Below, in pieces: positions 1 to 8,633 of a DNA stretch of 37,741 nucleotides (positions within the stretch are counted from its first letter, which is position 1; every line of letters starts with the position of its first letter). Below the pieces are notes generated by a model that searched no databases, was not told where the DNA came from, and saw only the letters and a list, made by a program, of their open reading frames with translations. This stretch comes from Gammaproteobacteria bacterium RIFCSPHIGHO2_12_FULL_41_20 (lineage in GTDB: Bacteria; Pseudomonadota; Gammaproteobacteria; DSM-16500), in NCBI GenBank assembly GCA_001801575.1, contig MGYC01000008.1, positions 110,868 through 148,608 on the forward strand. Direction: 5' to 3'. Both the position numbers and the translations under genes were made by a program.

Positions 1-1
1 A

Positions 2-1987
2 GTGTTAATTTTAGGTATTATCCTGACGATTATTTTAGCAGCAGCGAATGCTTTTTTGGGCTTAAAAGTAGGTAACACTGTTTCTGCTTCTATTCCAGCT
101 GCAGTGATTTCTATGGGCATTTTACGTTTTTTTCGTAACTCGAATATTCTAGAAAACAACATGGTGCAAATTATGGCATCGGTTGGAGAATCACTAACGG
201 CAGGTATTGCATTTATTTTACCTGCCCTCATTATTTTACACGTTTGGGATGGGTTTCATTATTGGCAGACGGTAGCCGTGGGATTAGTCGGTGGTGGGTT
301 AGGGGTATTATTTACCATTCCATTGCGACGCGCTTTATTACAAGACAAAACGTTACGTTACCCAGAAGGTGTAGCGATTGGTAATGTATTAAAAGCTAGT
401 GAAAACCGTGAAAAAGGTGATTTACAGGCGCTTACCCAAGGCGGATTAATTGGTGGGCTGATTGCATTTTGTCAATCTGGGCTACAAGTGCTAGCAGATG
501 GCTTTCAATTCTGGGCAAAAGGCAGTACGACGATTTTTGGTTTTGGTTTCGGGTTTTCCCCAGCGCTGATTGCCGCAGGTTATATCGTTGGTGTGAATGT
601 GGCACTAAGTTTGTTAACAGGGGTTATTATTGGTTGGGTGATTGGGGTACCTGTTTTAAGCCATCTATATGGCTTTGTTTCTACAGAGAGTGCCACAGAT
701 ATAGCTGTTGCAATTTGGCGCAGCCATATTCGTTACATTGGGGTAGGCACTATGTTAGTGGGTGGGTTATGGACATTATGTACCCTATTTAAGCCAGTTG
801 TACATAGCATCATGACTTCTGTGGCATCGCTACGAGAAATTAAACTAGGAAAAAAAGTAGAAACATTACGCACTGAACGTGATATTCCCATTAATTATGT
901 TTTATGGGGAGTACTTTTATTACTCGTACCTTTATTTTTTGTGATTGCTTTTACTGTGATTCCGGCTAATTTAAGTATTTCTACGCACTTGCGCTACTTG
1001 ATTTCTGGCGTGAGCACATTATATGTTTTATTCGGTGGGTTTGTATTCTGTTCTGTGATGGCATATTTTGCTGGGTTAATCGGTTCTACTAATAGCCCAG
1101 TGTCTGGGTTGTTAGTTTCTTCTTTGTTGGTGTTATGTTTATTGTTCTTAGTGTTATTTGGGATGCAAGCCAATACAAGCGCAGATTTGGATGTGCTTGG
1201 GGTGATTGTGGCAGTAGGGAGTACGGCTATTATCGGCGCAGCGTTAGCTATTTCTAATGACACTATGCAAGATTTAAAGGTGGGACAAATTGTTGGGTCT
1301 ACGCCGTGGAAGCAACAGGTGATGTTGATTTTAGGCGTCATTGTTTCTGCCTTTGTCGTGCCGCCAATTTTGCAGCTATTGTATAACGCTTATGGAATTG
1401 GTGGAGTATTTCCGCGTCCTAATATGAACCCTGCACAAATGTTATCGGCACCGCAAGCAGGGTTGATGGCTGCAGTAGCTAAGGGGGTATTTAGTCATAA
1501 TCTGGAATGGGGCATGATTTTAACTGGCGCTATTATTGCCGTGATTTGTATTGTCATTGATGAAATTCTTAAGCAATTCGGCACGCGGTTGCCAGTGCTA
1601 GCGGTGGGCTTAGGAATTTACTTGCCTTTAGATAGTTCTACACCGGTTATTATCGGCGGCTTGTTATCTTACCTAGTGGCGTTTCGTTTAAACCATTTGT
1701 ATCATCGTGGTAAGCCAGAAGTAGAAGTCAAGGTGCATAGCCATCGTCATCGTGGTTTATTGTTGTGTTGTGGCATTGTGGCCGGTGCTTCATTGATGGG
1801 CGTGATATTGGCCATTCCTTTTGCTATTAAAGAGAGTTCTGATGCACTGAAGATTATGCCGGCAGCATTACAGCCTTTTGCTGGCTTGCTGAGTATGGCT
1901 GTGACCGCGTTATTATGTATATGGATTTACCGTGTGGTGATGCGCAAGGGTGATACAGTAGGAGTAGAATCTGCAGCACGGCAGTGA
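2..1987 (+). CDS. OPT family oligopeptide/metal-chelate transporter (5' partial)
   Basis: This is a polytopic inner-membrane protein with many hydrophobic segments across its 661 visible residues. The opening block (AANAFLGLKVGNTVSASIPA, then AVISMGILRFF and ILENN) is the conserved N-terminal signature of the OPT family, which imports oligopeptides or metal chelates by secondary transport. Known OPT proteins have a short stretch before this block and the frame is open to the window edge, so the true start lies upstream; the GTG at position 2 is not a convincing start. PNMNPAQMLSAPQAGLMA (near residue 480) and the DEILKQFGTRLPVLAVGLGI region (near 520) also fit the family. The last 61 bases overlap the convergent gene on the other strand. 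The substrate cannot be told from sequence. Confidence 0.88.
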   Translation: MLILGIILTIILAAANAFLGLKVGNTVSASIPAAVISMGILRFFRNSNILENNMVQIMASVGESLTAGIAFILPALIILHVWDGFHYWQTVAVGLVGGGLGVLFTIPLRRALLQDKTLRYPEGVAIGNVLKASENREKGDLQALTQGGLIGGLIAFCQSGLQVLADGFQFWAKGSTTIFGFGFGFSPALIAAGYIVGVNVALSLLTGVIIGWVIGVPVLSHLYGFVSTESATDIAVAIWRSHIRYIGVGTMLVGGLWTLCTLFKPVVHSIMTSVASLREIKLGKKVETLRTERDIPINYVLWGVLLLLVPLFFVIAFTVIPANLSISTHLRYLISGVSTLYVLFGGFVFCSVMAYFAGLIGSTNSPVSGLLVSSLLVLCLLFLVLFGMQANTSADLDVLGVIVAVGSTAIIGAALAISNDTMQDLKVGQIVGSTPWKQQVMLILGVIVSAFVVPPILQLLYNAYGIGGVFPRPNMNPAQMLSAPQAGLMAAVAKGVFSHNLEWGMILTGAIIAVICIVIDEILKQFGTRLPVLAVGLGIYLPLDSSTPVIIGGLLSYLVAFRLNHLYHRGKPEVEVKVHSHRHRGLLLCCGIVAGASLMGVILAIPFAIKESSDALKIMPAALQPFAGLLSMAVTALLCIWIYRVVMRKGDTVGVESAARQ

Positions 1988-3171
1988 GCTTGTGCACGCT
2001 CTAGATACCGATTTTCATTGATATCACGAGCAGCATTAGGAAAATTCATGCGCTCATCGCATTTTTTGATCCGTTCATCACTTTCTAGTAATAATTCATT
2101 ATTAGCAAAAAGTTGCTCAGCGATAAATAAATGTTGCTCGGGGGTGAGCGTTGCTTCAGCGGGGAGTTGTTTCATCATATAAAGTAATGAAGGAGTAAGT
2201 AAAGGCATATATTTTTTGTTTTTCTCGGGGACTTTTTGTATGGTTTTTAATAATAAATCTAATGCTTCTACTAAAGCAGTATAGTTTTTTGTTTCACTAT
2301 AATGCTGAGTGGCATGGTCGATGAGATCACTGCATTTTTTCATGATGACACTATGAATAGGTGGTTGTTCTAATAATGCGACCGCATTACTAATAGCCCA
2401 AGTAACAGGCATTTCTATTGGTTCTGCGAAGCATGCTATATGGTTAACTTGTTGTGAGGTATTTTCTTTATCAAAAAATCCGAAGACACTCTCTGTTGCA
2501 AATTGTACTTTTTTCCTTGAAGCGTGTTTTTGTACGGGAAATTCATGAGAGTTGGTGGGTGTTACACTATTAACACGCGTAGCCCAAACAGTAATCATTT
2601 CTCGCATATTTTCACGTTCTTCTTCTGATATATCGGCAGATTTTTCTATCATTTGCGCGTGAGCCAACATGCGGCGTAATATTTTTTCTCTATTTTGATT
2701 AGTGTGGTCAGATGTTTGGGCCTCATCCAGGGTTTCTAAGATTTTTTTATCGTGTTCAAGCAGCAGCAATCGGTGCGCTGTTGATAACACGGCGGTAGCA
2801 GGTATTTGGGTGAGGATGTGCGCGATGAAAGACAGCAGCATGTCCTCATCTTTGTCTGCTTCGTCTTCGCTATCTTCTTGCTCTTCGTCGCTGTAGCTCA
2901 TTTTTATATCATCTAACTTTTCTAATCGTGTCAGTAATTCGTCATAGCGTTGAGCTTGAATATACAGTGCTGCAGCGGTGTAGAAAGCGCGTGCACTTTT
3001 TTCACGTTTTTCTTTGGGAGCTAAATGGGAGGATTTTTCGAAAAACTCGATCGCTGCCTTAAATAGCCCCTCTGCGGAATGGAATAAGTGGTACAGGGGA
3101 TTTCTGTATTGTCGGATACCATAAATAGGATTGGTATGCACGGTGACATTAGCTTGCGTTGATTTACTCAT
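1927..3171 (-). CDS. Orphan alpha-helical repeat protein, candidate effector
   Basis: I do not recognise this 414-residue protein by family. It has no signal peptide or membrane segment. It is predicted to be mostly helical: residues 35-88 read like a TPR-type hairpin pair (AFYTAAALYIQAQRYDELL), and a very acidic run follows at about 93-110. A motif of the form (I/L)PAxAxLTxxxHLxxAxxLL occurs at about 119-138 and again at about 330-352, and also in the ankyrin protein encoded at 4984-7368. The start is supported by AGAGGGG just upstream of the ATG. The last 20 or so codons lie antisense to the end of the OPT gene, so the two genes converge and overlap by 61 bp. An effector or housekeeping scaffold role is inference only. 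Confidence 0.6.
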   Translation of the reverse strand: MSKSTQANVTVHTNPIYGIRQYRNPLYHLFHSAEGLFKAAIEFFEKSSHLAPKEKREKSARAFYTAAALYIQAQRYDELLTRLEKLDDIKMSYSDEEQEDSEDEADKDEDMLLSFIAHILTQIPATAVLSTAHRLLLLEHDKKILETLDEAQTSDHTNQNREKILRRMLAHAQMIEKSADISEEERENMREMITVWATRVNSVTPTNSHEFPVQKHASRKKVQFATESVFGFFDKENTSQQVNHIACFAEPIEMPVTWAISNAVALLEQPPIHSVIMKKCSDLIDHATQHYSETKNYTALVEALDLLLKTIQKVPEKNKKYMPLLTPSLLYMMKQLPAEATLTPEQHLFIAEQLFANNELLLESDERIKKCDERMNFPNAARDINENRYLERAQAHCRAADSTPTVSPLRITTR

Positions 3172-3252
3172 ATAACCACCCCTCTTTATCGGTATTTTTT
3201 GTGGCTTATTTTTTAGTATAGATAGCGAATGGCAGAGTGCATTAAGACAGTC

Positions 3253-3439
3253 TTAGCTACAGGAGTTTTGTTATTTGCTATTCATTTTATGCAGTAGACA
3301 TAATACAAGCCCGAGGAGGTGGTGCCGGTAGCCGGGGTCCCCGTGAGGTTACTCACGGGGTGGCGCAGGCGCCGGATCCCCGCAGGGCGTGTTGCTATTG
3401 CATAAAATGAATAGCAAATAACAAAACTCCTGTTAGCTA
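3253..3439. repeat. Palindromic element with CAGGAG ends (family A-like, copy A1)
   Basis: Perfect 34-bp inverted repeats lie at 3260-3293 and 3399-3432. They begin CAGGAGTTTTG and end in the reverse complement CTCCTG. A 7-bp direct repeat, TTAGCTA, flanks the element exactly (3253-3259 and 3433-3439), as expected of a target duplication. The terminal CAGGAG matches the elements at 13.9 and 25.1 kb, but the core differs. It is GC-rich, with a 9-bp hairpin (3339-3347 with 3352-3360, GTTA loop) and a segment similar to 15123-15158. No ORF is present, so it is non-autonomous. It fills most of the 450-bp gap between two divergently transcribed orphan genes; the remainder (3440-3621) is AT-rich leader. 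Confidence 0.8.
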
Positions 3440-3561
3440 GGTAATGGAGGAGCGGCGAGGGAGAATTTGATCATATTAAAATCTAAATTATAAAAAATGG
3501 AATATTAAAACTCATGGCGATTACTTATCCACAAGTAAGATGTTTACTCAGTAGTTTTTTT

Positions 3562-3590
3562 TTGATAGGTTCAAAAATTGTTTGTACTAA
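3562..3590 (+). promoter_or_regulatory. Weak candidate promoter for the coiled-coil orphan
   Basis: TTGATA (3562-3567) is followed after 17-18 bases by a poor -10 (TACTAAT). The stretch before it is very AT-rich and contains two ATATTAAAA copies. The gene has a clear AAGGAG ribosome site just before its ATG at 3622. Only the -35 is good, so this is tentative. Confidence 0.25.
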
Positions 3591-3621
3591 TTCTAGAAAA
3601 TAACACTAAGGAGTTAATATT

Positions 3622-4887
3622 ATGTGGGGTAGAAAATCAGTTGTGGATCATAATCAAGATAAAGCACCGCATCATGGGGCAGTAGAGAAGGTTGAAGAGA
3701 GTACTGCTGACAAAACCGGTGCGACAGTATTGCGTGTAAACAATGAATTTCATTTTAGAAAGCGTATTACTGAGCTAGCTAGAAAGCAGGGTATTTCTTT
3801 AGCAGAAAGAACACTTGTGGATAGAAAAGCAAAACCTCTATATGATAAACTTCAGGATCCACAAACTTTACTGAAAGATATACAACCGGTATTGTTACTA
3901 GAACGAGACGCTGCGTATGCGCGTAATTTAATTGAAGAGATGGTTAAGAACGATACACTGGTTAGGTTGAAAGAAGTGAATCGCATGGTAGAAGAGTTGA
4001 CAAAGGAGCGCAGCAGAATACAAACGGAATTTGATCGATTGGCGAAGCTGCATGGGAATACAGAAAGAGCAGAGTTGTTATCAAGGGAATTAGCAACACT
4101 GGATCGCGATCTAGAGCAATATGCGGATTATAAGAAAAAGCTGGAAGAGCCGTTAAACAAGGTAGTGGCACGTCTTAAAGTAGAAGAACCCAAAGTTCGT
4201 GCTTTAGTAGAAGAACTTGCTAAAGAATGGTATGCCCATTTGCAACAAGAAATGGATCGCCGAAGTGAAGTGGCTAATATGGGTATTGAGAGCCGACTTC
4301 TTTCATATAGAATCCAAATGCAACAAAGACTCGATCATTATGCTTTAGATCTAAATAAATTGCTTTTTGGTGACCATGCAGCTTTAGTGAAGCAATATGG
4401 TTCTATTTGGGCCTTTGCAAAATTAATCCGCAGACCAGACCAAGCATTTTTAGATAATGTTTTTGAACAAAGAATGCGTGGTACCTGGGTAGATTTTGAA
4501 CCTGCTCAGCCTGCTGTTCATCATGATAAGACAACGCGGGAAAAGCGAGAAGATGTTTATCAGCAGAGACAGGCAGAGCGTGACCTTGAAGCTGACAAGC
4601 AGATGAGAGAGTATGAGAAGATTGATAGTAACCAGGATCATCGCGAAGAGCATACGAAAGTAGAAGCAGAGCTAGAGCGCACGAAAGGAGCACGTAAAAC
4701 CGCGCAATTAGCAAAATACATGCAATTTCATTCTCAGCCGGTGGGCCAAGTGAGAGAAGTTAAAAGGCATGCAAGTAAAGATGGTAGCGTTGTTAATGGT
4801 GGATTATTTTTAAATTACTCTAAGTCTGAAGATGCACAACCTGTTGTAGCGCAGACGCATGAGTCTACAAAGCGACTAGGTAAGTAA
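3622..4887 (+). CDS. Orphan coiled-coil protein, candidate effector
   Basis: This 421-residue, highly charged protein has no signal peptide, membrane span or family I can name. Residues about 90-215 are predicted long coiled coil (RLKEVNRMVEELTKERSR, LLSRELATLDRDLEQYADYK). A more globular part at about 215-290 holds LLFGDHAALVKQYGSIWAFA. A second charged helix at about 300-355 is rich in E, K, R and Q, and the tail is polar. AAGGAG six bases or so before the ATG supports the start. It is a single-gene transcription unit that ends at the strong hairpin terminator at 4916. Large orphan coiled-coil proteins are common among Legionellales effectors, but a cytoskeletal or surface role is equally possible. 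Confidence 0.65.
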   Translation: MWGRKSVVDHNQDKAPHHGAVEKVEESTADKTGATVLRVNNEFHFRKRITELARKQGISLAERTLVDRKAKPLYDKLQDPQTLLKDIQPVLLLERDAAYARNLIEEMVKNDTLVRLKEVNRMVEELTKERSRIQTEFDRLAKLHGNTERAELLSRELATLDRDLEQYADYKKKLEEPLNKVVARLKVEEPKVRALVEELAKEWYAHLQQEMDRRSEVANMGIESRLLSYRIQMQQRLDHYALDLNKLLFGDHAALVKQYGSIWAFAKLIRRPDQAFLDNVFEQRMRGTWVDFEPAQPAVHHDKTTREKREDVYQQRQAERDLEADKQMREYEKIDSNQDHREEHTKVEAELERTKGARKTAQLAKYMQFHSQPVGQVREVKRHASKDGSVVNGGLFLNYSKSEDAQPVVAQTHESTKRLGK

Positions 4888-4915
4888 TACTTGTTATTTT
4901 AGCGTTGTAAAATAC

Positions 4916-4952
4916 ACGCCTGGCAGAGGTTTATATCTGCCAGGTGTTTTTT
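4916..4952 (+). terminator. Rho-independent terminator after the coiled-coil gene
   Basis: The 9-bp perfect stem CCTGGCAGA/TCTGCCAGG (4919-4927 with 4936-4944) has an 8-base loop, can be extended outward by a G-U and two more pairs, and is followed by TGTTTTTT. It lies between convergent genes. The opposite strand has a weaker T-tract, so it may also slow transcription from the ankyrin gene. Confidence 0.9.
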
Positions 4953-4983
4953 GGTGATTATCCGGTGGTTAATAGCCGTGTAC

Positions 4984-7368
4984 TCAGGACGGTCGGCGTT
5001 GTTGGTCTTTCTCGCAACTCCTCGTGGTCACCTGAGGCGATGCTGAAAACATAGACTGTGGCACTACTTTTGCTGCTGCTATTTTTCTTTCTTCTAGTAT
5101 ACCAGTTAATAAACCAATGGTAGCCTCTGCATCTAGCTGCTGGGCTTTAGCTTGTTGGGCATGACTCAGTGCGATTTCTAACCAGGGAAGAGCATGCAGT
5201 GGTAATTTCTTCTCAAACCTTAATAACAAGTTGGCATATTCTAAATGTGCTGCTGCAGTGAGTTCAGCATCAGCAGGAATAGCTTCAACGATAGTAAGTA
5301 AACATGCCGATAAGAAGGCATTATATGTATAAGGTATCTGATCTATTCCATATTGTTTTTCTAAATACTCTGCCAGCTGTAATAAAAAGTCATAATCTTC
5401 ATAGGTTGCACAATCAGATAAAACAGTTTCCATATGTGCTTTTAATTTCGCAAACACTTCCTGTTCTTGTAAAGGGCTAAATGCAGTGGGTGGGTTGTGT
5501 AATATCAACATGGCGGCTTTTAATGCAGCGTCTATGTTATGCGGCGCCATGGTTTCATAGAATGCCAAGCTACGCACCAAGGGTTGCGGATGGTCTGCAA
5601 CATAATAGGCGCATAGTTTTTCTAACGTTGTGTTTTCTAACATATCTTTAAAACAACCAGGATAAGCTACGGCTTGCTGTTGAGCTGTATTTGCATAAGC
5701 GCATACTAGTTTAGCGTCTATTGCGCTGAAGCCCGTTCTTCTTGCATGGATCAAAATTAATTGTGCTATTTTTAAATTGCTGGGTGGCCAGCTTGTTGTC
5801 ATGGGCGAAGACAAGATTTTTTGTAAAACAGCAAAAGAGATATCACGAGAGATTTCTATGGGGATATTCGGTTGTTTTTCTACCATGGCAACTAACCATA
5901 ATAAATCTTCTATCGTACGCATGTTCTCTATGGCAGTGACGAGATCATGCGTGGCTTGACGTAAGTTATCAGGCTGGATTTTTAATATCAGTAGCGCAGC
6001 TCTACATAGCGCACGTGGTAGTGATTCTCTGTGCTTCTTATAATTCTCTAAGGCTCGTGGATAGTTATTTTCACGTTCAGCGATAAGACCTAAGCAATAG
6101 CAAGATTGTGGTGTGAATACACGTAGGCTTGTCATTTGTTTGAGCCGAGTATCAATAGGTGTATCTGCCTCCAAAAGTAATTCTACGGAATTATATTTTA
6201 CATACTTAGCGGCTATGTGTAGTGCGGTTTCTCCATAGGCATCCGGTAAGCGAGAATTCGCTCCACAACGAAGCAGATATTCGATAAGTAATGATGTGTT
6301 GTTTTGCTGTACAGCTATATGTAGCAAACTGTCTCCGTCACGGTTGGGTTGATTAGGAGAAAATCCAGCGGCGAATAGTTGCGCTAAGGTTTCAAGCGTA
6401 GAGAATATATCTAAATTGTGTATAACAGCTACGTGAGCAGCTGTTTGTCCTTCTCGATTGTATTTCGCAACGTGTATGCCTTTGCCTACTAACAGGGTGG
6501 AGTACTCATAGCAGCCAGCTTGTGCAGCAAGATGCAATAGTGTATTGCCATTATTATCTTCTACAAGGCAATTTGTACGTGGGCTGTCGAGTAATAACTG
6601 TAATAACTGATGGCAACCTGGTGTAGTCACAATCTCTTTTATAATGTTGTTAGGGTCAGCACCTCGGTCAATTAATAATTGGGCGAGTTCTAAATGGCTA
6701 GGATTAAAATGAATAATATGTGTAACACAAAACTTTAATGGTGTATCACCTACAATATTTTCTTTATGAATATCTGCACCATTATCCAATAATAATTCAC
6801 TAGTTGTAATATGGCCGGCAGAGCAACTCAGATGTAGTGGCGTGTTATGGTAATCATCTTCTTGAGAAACTGCGCTACCACATTTTATAAGATATGCAAC
6901 CACTTCTGTGCGTCCTTGGTGGGCAGCAGCATGTAAAGGTATCTGGCCTTTGTTATTACGATAACGACGTACAGTTTGAGAAATGTCAGCACCATGTTCT
7001 ACCAAGTACTGGACTATATCTAAGCGCCCTGTCGCTGCAGCACGAAATAGGGGGCCAACATCTACTCGATCACTTGCATTTACATTCGCACCTGCGGCAA
7101 GTAAGTCTTGGATTATAGATAAATGCTTTTCTTCTACAGCAAAACATAACGGGGTATTGCCCTCTTGGTCTTGTCGATTAACATCAAAGCGTTTTTGTAT
7201 TAATAGCTGGACCAGTGGTTGTTGCCCTCTCGCTGCTGCGGCGAATAGGTATTTTCTATCAGGGAAATCGGCCTCAGTGAATTCAGCTGTTCTTAGACGT
7301 TCATCGAGCATGCCAGTTTTAACCGCTTGATCTAGCAAGTCTTTTATGTCTTGCGGGGTAAGGGCCAT
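4984..7368 (-). CDS. Ankyrin-repeat protein with C-terminal helical repeats, candidate effector
   Basis: This 794-residue protein appears cytosolic, with no signal peptide. Residues about 38-410 hold roughly ten ankyrin repeats, with recognisable cores such as GNTPLCFAVEEKHLSIIQDL, NTPLHLSCSAGH and GETALHIAAKY. Repeats near 240-265 are degenerate. Residues about 420-790 are helical, with a TPR-like unit near 425-455 (CYCLGLIAERENNYPRALEN). A motif at about 690-716 (IPADAELTAAAHLEYANLLL) closely matches one in the orphan at 1927-3171. The tail is basic and polar. Ankyrin repeats bind host proteins in many Legionella and Coxiella Dot/Icm substrates; here that role is inferred. An extended -10 promoter lies about 35 bp upstream of the ATG. 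Transcription ends against the hairpin at 4916-4947. Confidence 0.88.
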   Translation of the reverse strand: MALTPQDIKDLLDQAVKTGMLDERLRTAEFTEADFPDRKYLFAAAARGQQPLVQLLIQKRFDVNRQDQEGNTPLCFAVEEKHLSIIQDLLAAGANVNASDRVDVGPLFRAAATGRLDIVQYLVEHGADISQTVRRYRNNKGQIPLHAAAHQGRTEVVAYLIKCGSAVSQEDDYHNTPLHLSCSAGHITTSELLLDNGADIHKENIVGDTPLKFCVTHIIHFNPSHLELAQLLIDRGADPNNIIKEIVTTPGCHQLLQLLLDSPRTNCLVEDNNGNTLLHLAAQAGCYEYSTLLVGKGIHVAKYNREGQTAAHVAVIHNLDIFSTLETLAQLFAAGFSPNQPNRDGDSLLHIAVQQNNTSLLIEYLLRCGANSRLPDAYGETALHIAAKYVKYNSVELLLEADTPIDTRLKQMTSLRVFTPQSCYCLGLIAERENNYPRALENYKKHRESLPRALCRAALLILKIQPDNLRQATHDLVTAIENMRTIEDLLWLVAMVEKQPNIPIEISRDISFAVLQKILSSPMTTSWPPSNLKIAQLILIHARRTGFSAIDAKLVCAYANTAQQQAVAYPGCFKDMLENTTLEKLCAYYVADHPQPLVRSLAFYETMAPHNIDAALKAAMLILHNPPTAFSPLQEQEVFAKLKAHMETVLSDCATYEDYDFLLQLAEYLEKQYGIDQIPYTYNAFLSACLLTIVEAIPADAELTAAAHLEYANLLLRFEKKLPLHALPWLEIALSHAQQAKAQQLDAEATIGLLTGILEERKIAAAKVVPQSMFSASPQVTTRSCEKDQQRRPS

Positions 7369-7399
7369 AACTCTATTCTCATCGTGTGTAGATGTATAA

Positions 7400-7408
7400 A
7401 TTATAGCA
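7400..7408 (-). promoter_or_regulatory. Extended -10 promoter of the ankyrin gene
   Basis: Read on the minus strand, TGCTATAAT is a perfect extended -10 (TGN plus TATAAT). It lies about 32 bases before the ATG at 7368, implying a leader of about 25 nt. No good -35 is visible, which is typical for promoters with the TG extension. Confidence 0.6.
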
Positions 7409-7481
7409 AAAAAGCCATCTTGAGAGCTATTTTTGTTTATTTTTGACCCACTCGATGCTGCATTGAGCCAAAAAATAGGCC

Positions 7482-7803
7482 CTAGGGCCTGTAAACAGAT
7501 CCTAGAGAATCAGTGTCTTCAGGCGGAAGAAGTACAGGTTGTGCATTAGCAAATAAATACCGACTTGCCCGCGTAGAAAATCGCTCACAAAAACAACTAA
7601 CAGAAAAATCAAAATGGCTTGCCATTGTTTTTTGTGCAACTATCCCGATTGCATGTGCTCCTACCGTATCAAATGGTTCTTAATAAATTTCCAGTATCAA
7701 TAATAGATAAATCACTAAGCACAGGAATATGCGAAGGAAAATGAGTCTGCGCAGAACGCAAAGTATCTCTAATTGTCTGTCGACTAGGCAACCAACTCCA
7801 CAT
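7482..7803 (-). pseudogene. Small frameshifted gene downstream of the papain-like gene
   Basis: An ATG at 7803, preceded by GAAGAGAA, opens a frame (MWSWLPSRQTIRDTLRSAQ...) that stops at TGA 7669-7671 after 44 residues. A second frame, open from 7679 to TAG at 7482-7484, carries 65 more residues (EPFDTVGAHAIGIVAQ... SHFDFSVSCFCERFS...). It has no start codon near its beginning. The 322-bp span is one base off a multiple of three, so a single indel near 7672-7682 would join the halves into a protein of about 107 residues. The gene starts 20 bp after the stop of the 7824-8633 gene, so they form one unit. The last codons and stop fall in a collapsed family C repeat remnant (about 7482-7500). I do not recognise the family. 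A sequencing error is possible. Confidence 0.5.
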
Positions 7804-7823
7804 AATTATTCTCTTCTTCTATT

Positions 7824-8633
7824 TTAAGCCGTAGATCCTAACACACATAAAATTTCTAAATGTCTATCATGAATTGGCTGCCTAGACCTTGAAAATAATG
7901 TAGCAACCCCTTCCGTAAAGCTCGATTTACCAGGTTTTGTCGTTACTCTAGCAAGCACTAGTGCCTCTGTTTCATGCCCATCGCTAGATGGTGATGGATC
8001 TTGTTGCCGTCGCGCTGCTATAGTTACTGCCCGCCTATGCATAGAACTCGGCCAAGTAACAAAAGCCTCTCCCCATGTCGGTTTAGCATGCCGTTCATCA
8101 TCCTCTCCTTTGGTAATATGCTCTAATACTCTTTGTCCAAAATGAGCACAAGAAGTTCCCCATTGTTTGACTATAGAGTAACGGGCTGTACGATCATTAG
8201 CGCCTTGTTGAAAGCTACGAGTAAATGCCTTAACTCTACGATATTGCTCTTCTGTAACAGGAACATCGACACTCTCATAACCAAGATATTGACACTCTAC
8301 TTCTTGTCTTTCAAAAGCCACTCCGCACCAAAACATAGGCCGTACTATCCCGTTCCACAGATTTAGTAATTTAGGGGAAAAATCTGATGAATCTGTTACA
8401 TTGTCTTCGTCTGCTCTTTGGGGAGGATTAACATGTGTTTCTGGATAAACACTGACATATCTGCGACCTACTCGCACAGCACAATGATCCCATGGCTTCT
8501 CCTTATTACTAAAAATAAAAAGCGTCACTACTCTAGGATAAATACCCCGCTTGATCAATGGTTGTACAGACTCAGTTGCACTAGCCAACCCTGTACTTGA
8601 TACTTTTTGTGTCGAATAACGTGACATTGCCAT
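7824..8633 (-). CDS. Putative permuted papain-fold (NlpC/P60-like) cysteine hydrolase
   Basis: The protein is 269 residues from the ATG at 8633, which has GGTG six bases upstream; a GTG at 8642 would add three residues. Numbered from that GTG, residues 50-66 (PWDHCAVRVGRRYVSVYPE) give a histidine on a beta strand. Later come VDVPVTEEQYRRVKAFTRS (125-143) and YSIVKQWGTSCAHFGQRVLE (155-174), with a cysteine at 165. This order, His early then a P-V-T-EEQ helix then Y-x-L/I...(N/S)-C-xx-F-xxx-(V/L)-L, is that of circularly permuted NlpC/P60 or LRAT-like papain folds. The usual NN before Cys is TS here. There is no signal peptide, so action in the host or cytosol rather than on peptidoglycan is possible. 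The upstream region (8643-8780) is strikingly AT-rich. Function is inferred from motif order only. Confidence 0.5.
   Translation of the reverse strand: MAMSRYSTQKVSSTGLASATESVQPLIKRGIYPRVVTLFIFSNKEKPWDHCAVRVGRRYVSVYPETHVNPPQRADEDNVTDSSDFSPKLLNLWNGIVRPMFWCGVAFERQEVECQYLGYESVDVPVTEEQYRRVKAFTRSFQQGANDRTARYSIVKQWGTSCAHFGQRVLEHITKGEDDERHAKPTWGEAFVTWPSSMHRRAVTIAARRQQDPSPSSDGHETEALVLARVTTKPGKSSFTEGVATLFSRSRQPIHDRHLEILCVLGSTA

Noticed and set aside
469-792. A 107-codon frame inside the OPT gene in another reading frame.
   Set aside because: It lies wholly within a strongly supported membrane-protein frame and has no domain or start signal.
3253-3439. The long inverted repeat and internal hairpins as a CRISPR, tRNA or structured RNA gene.
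   Set aside because: There are no repeated spacers, no cloverleaf or conserved RNA features, and the flanking direct repeat explains it as an insertion.
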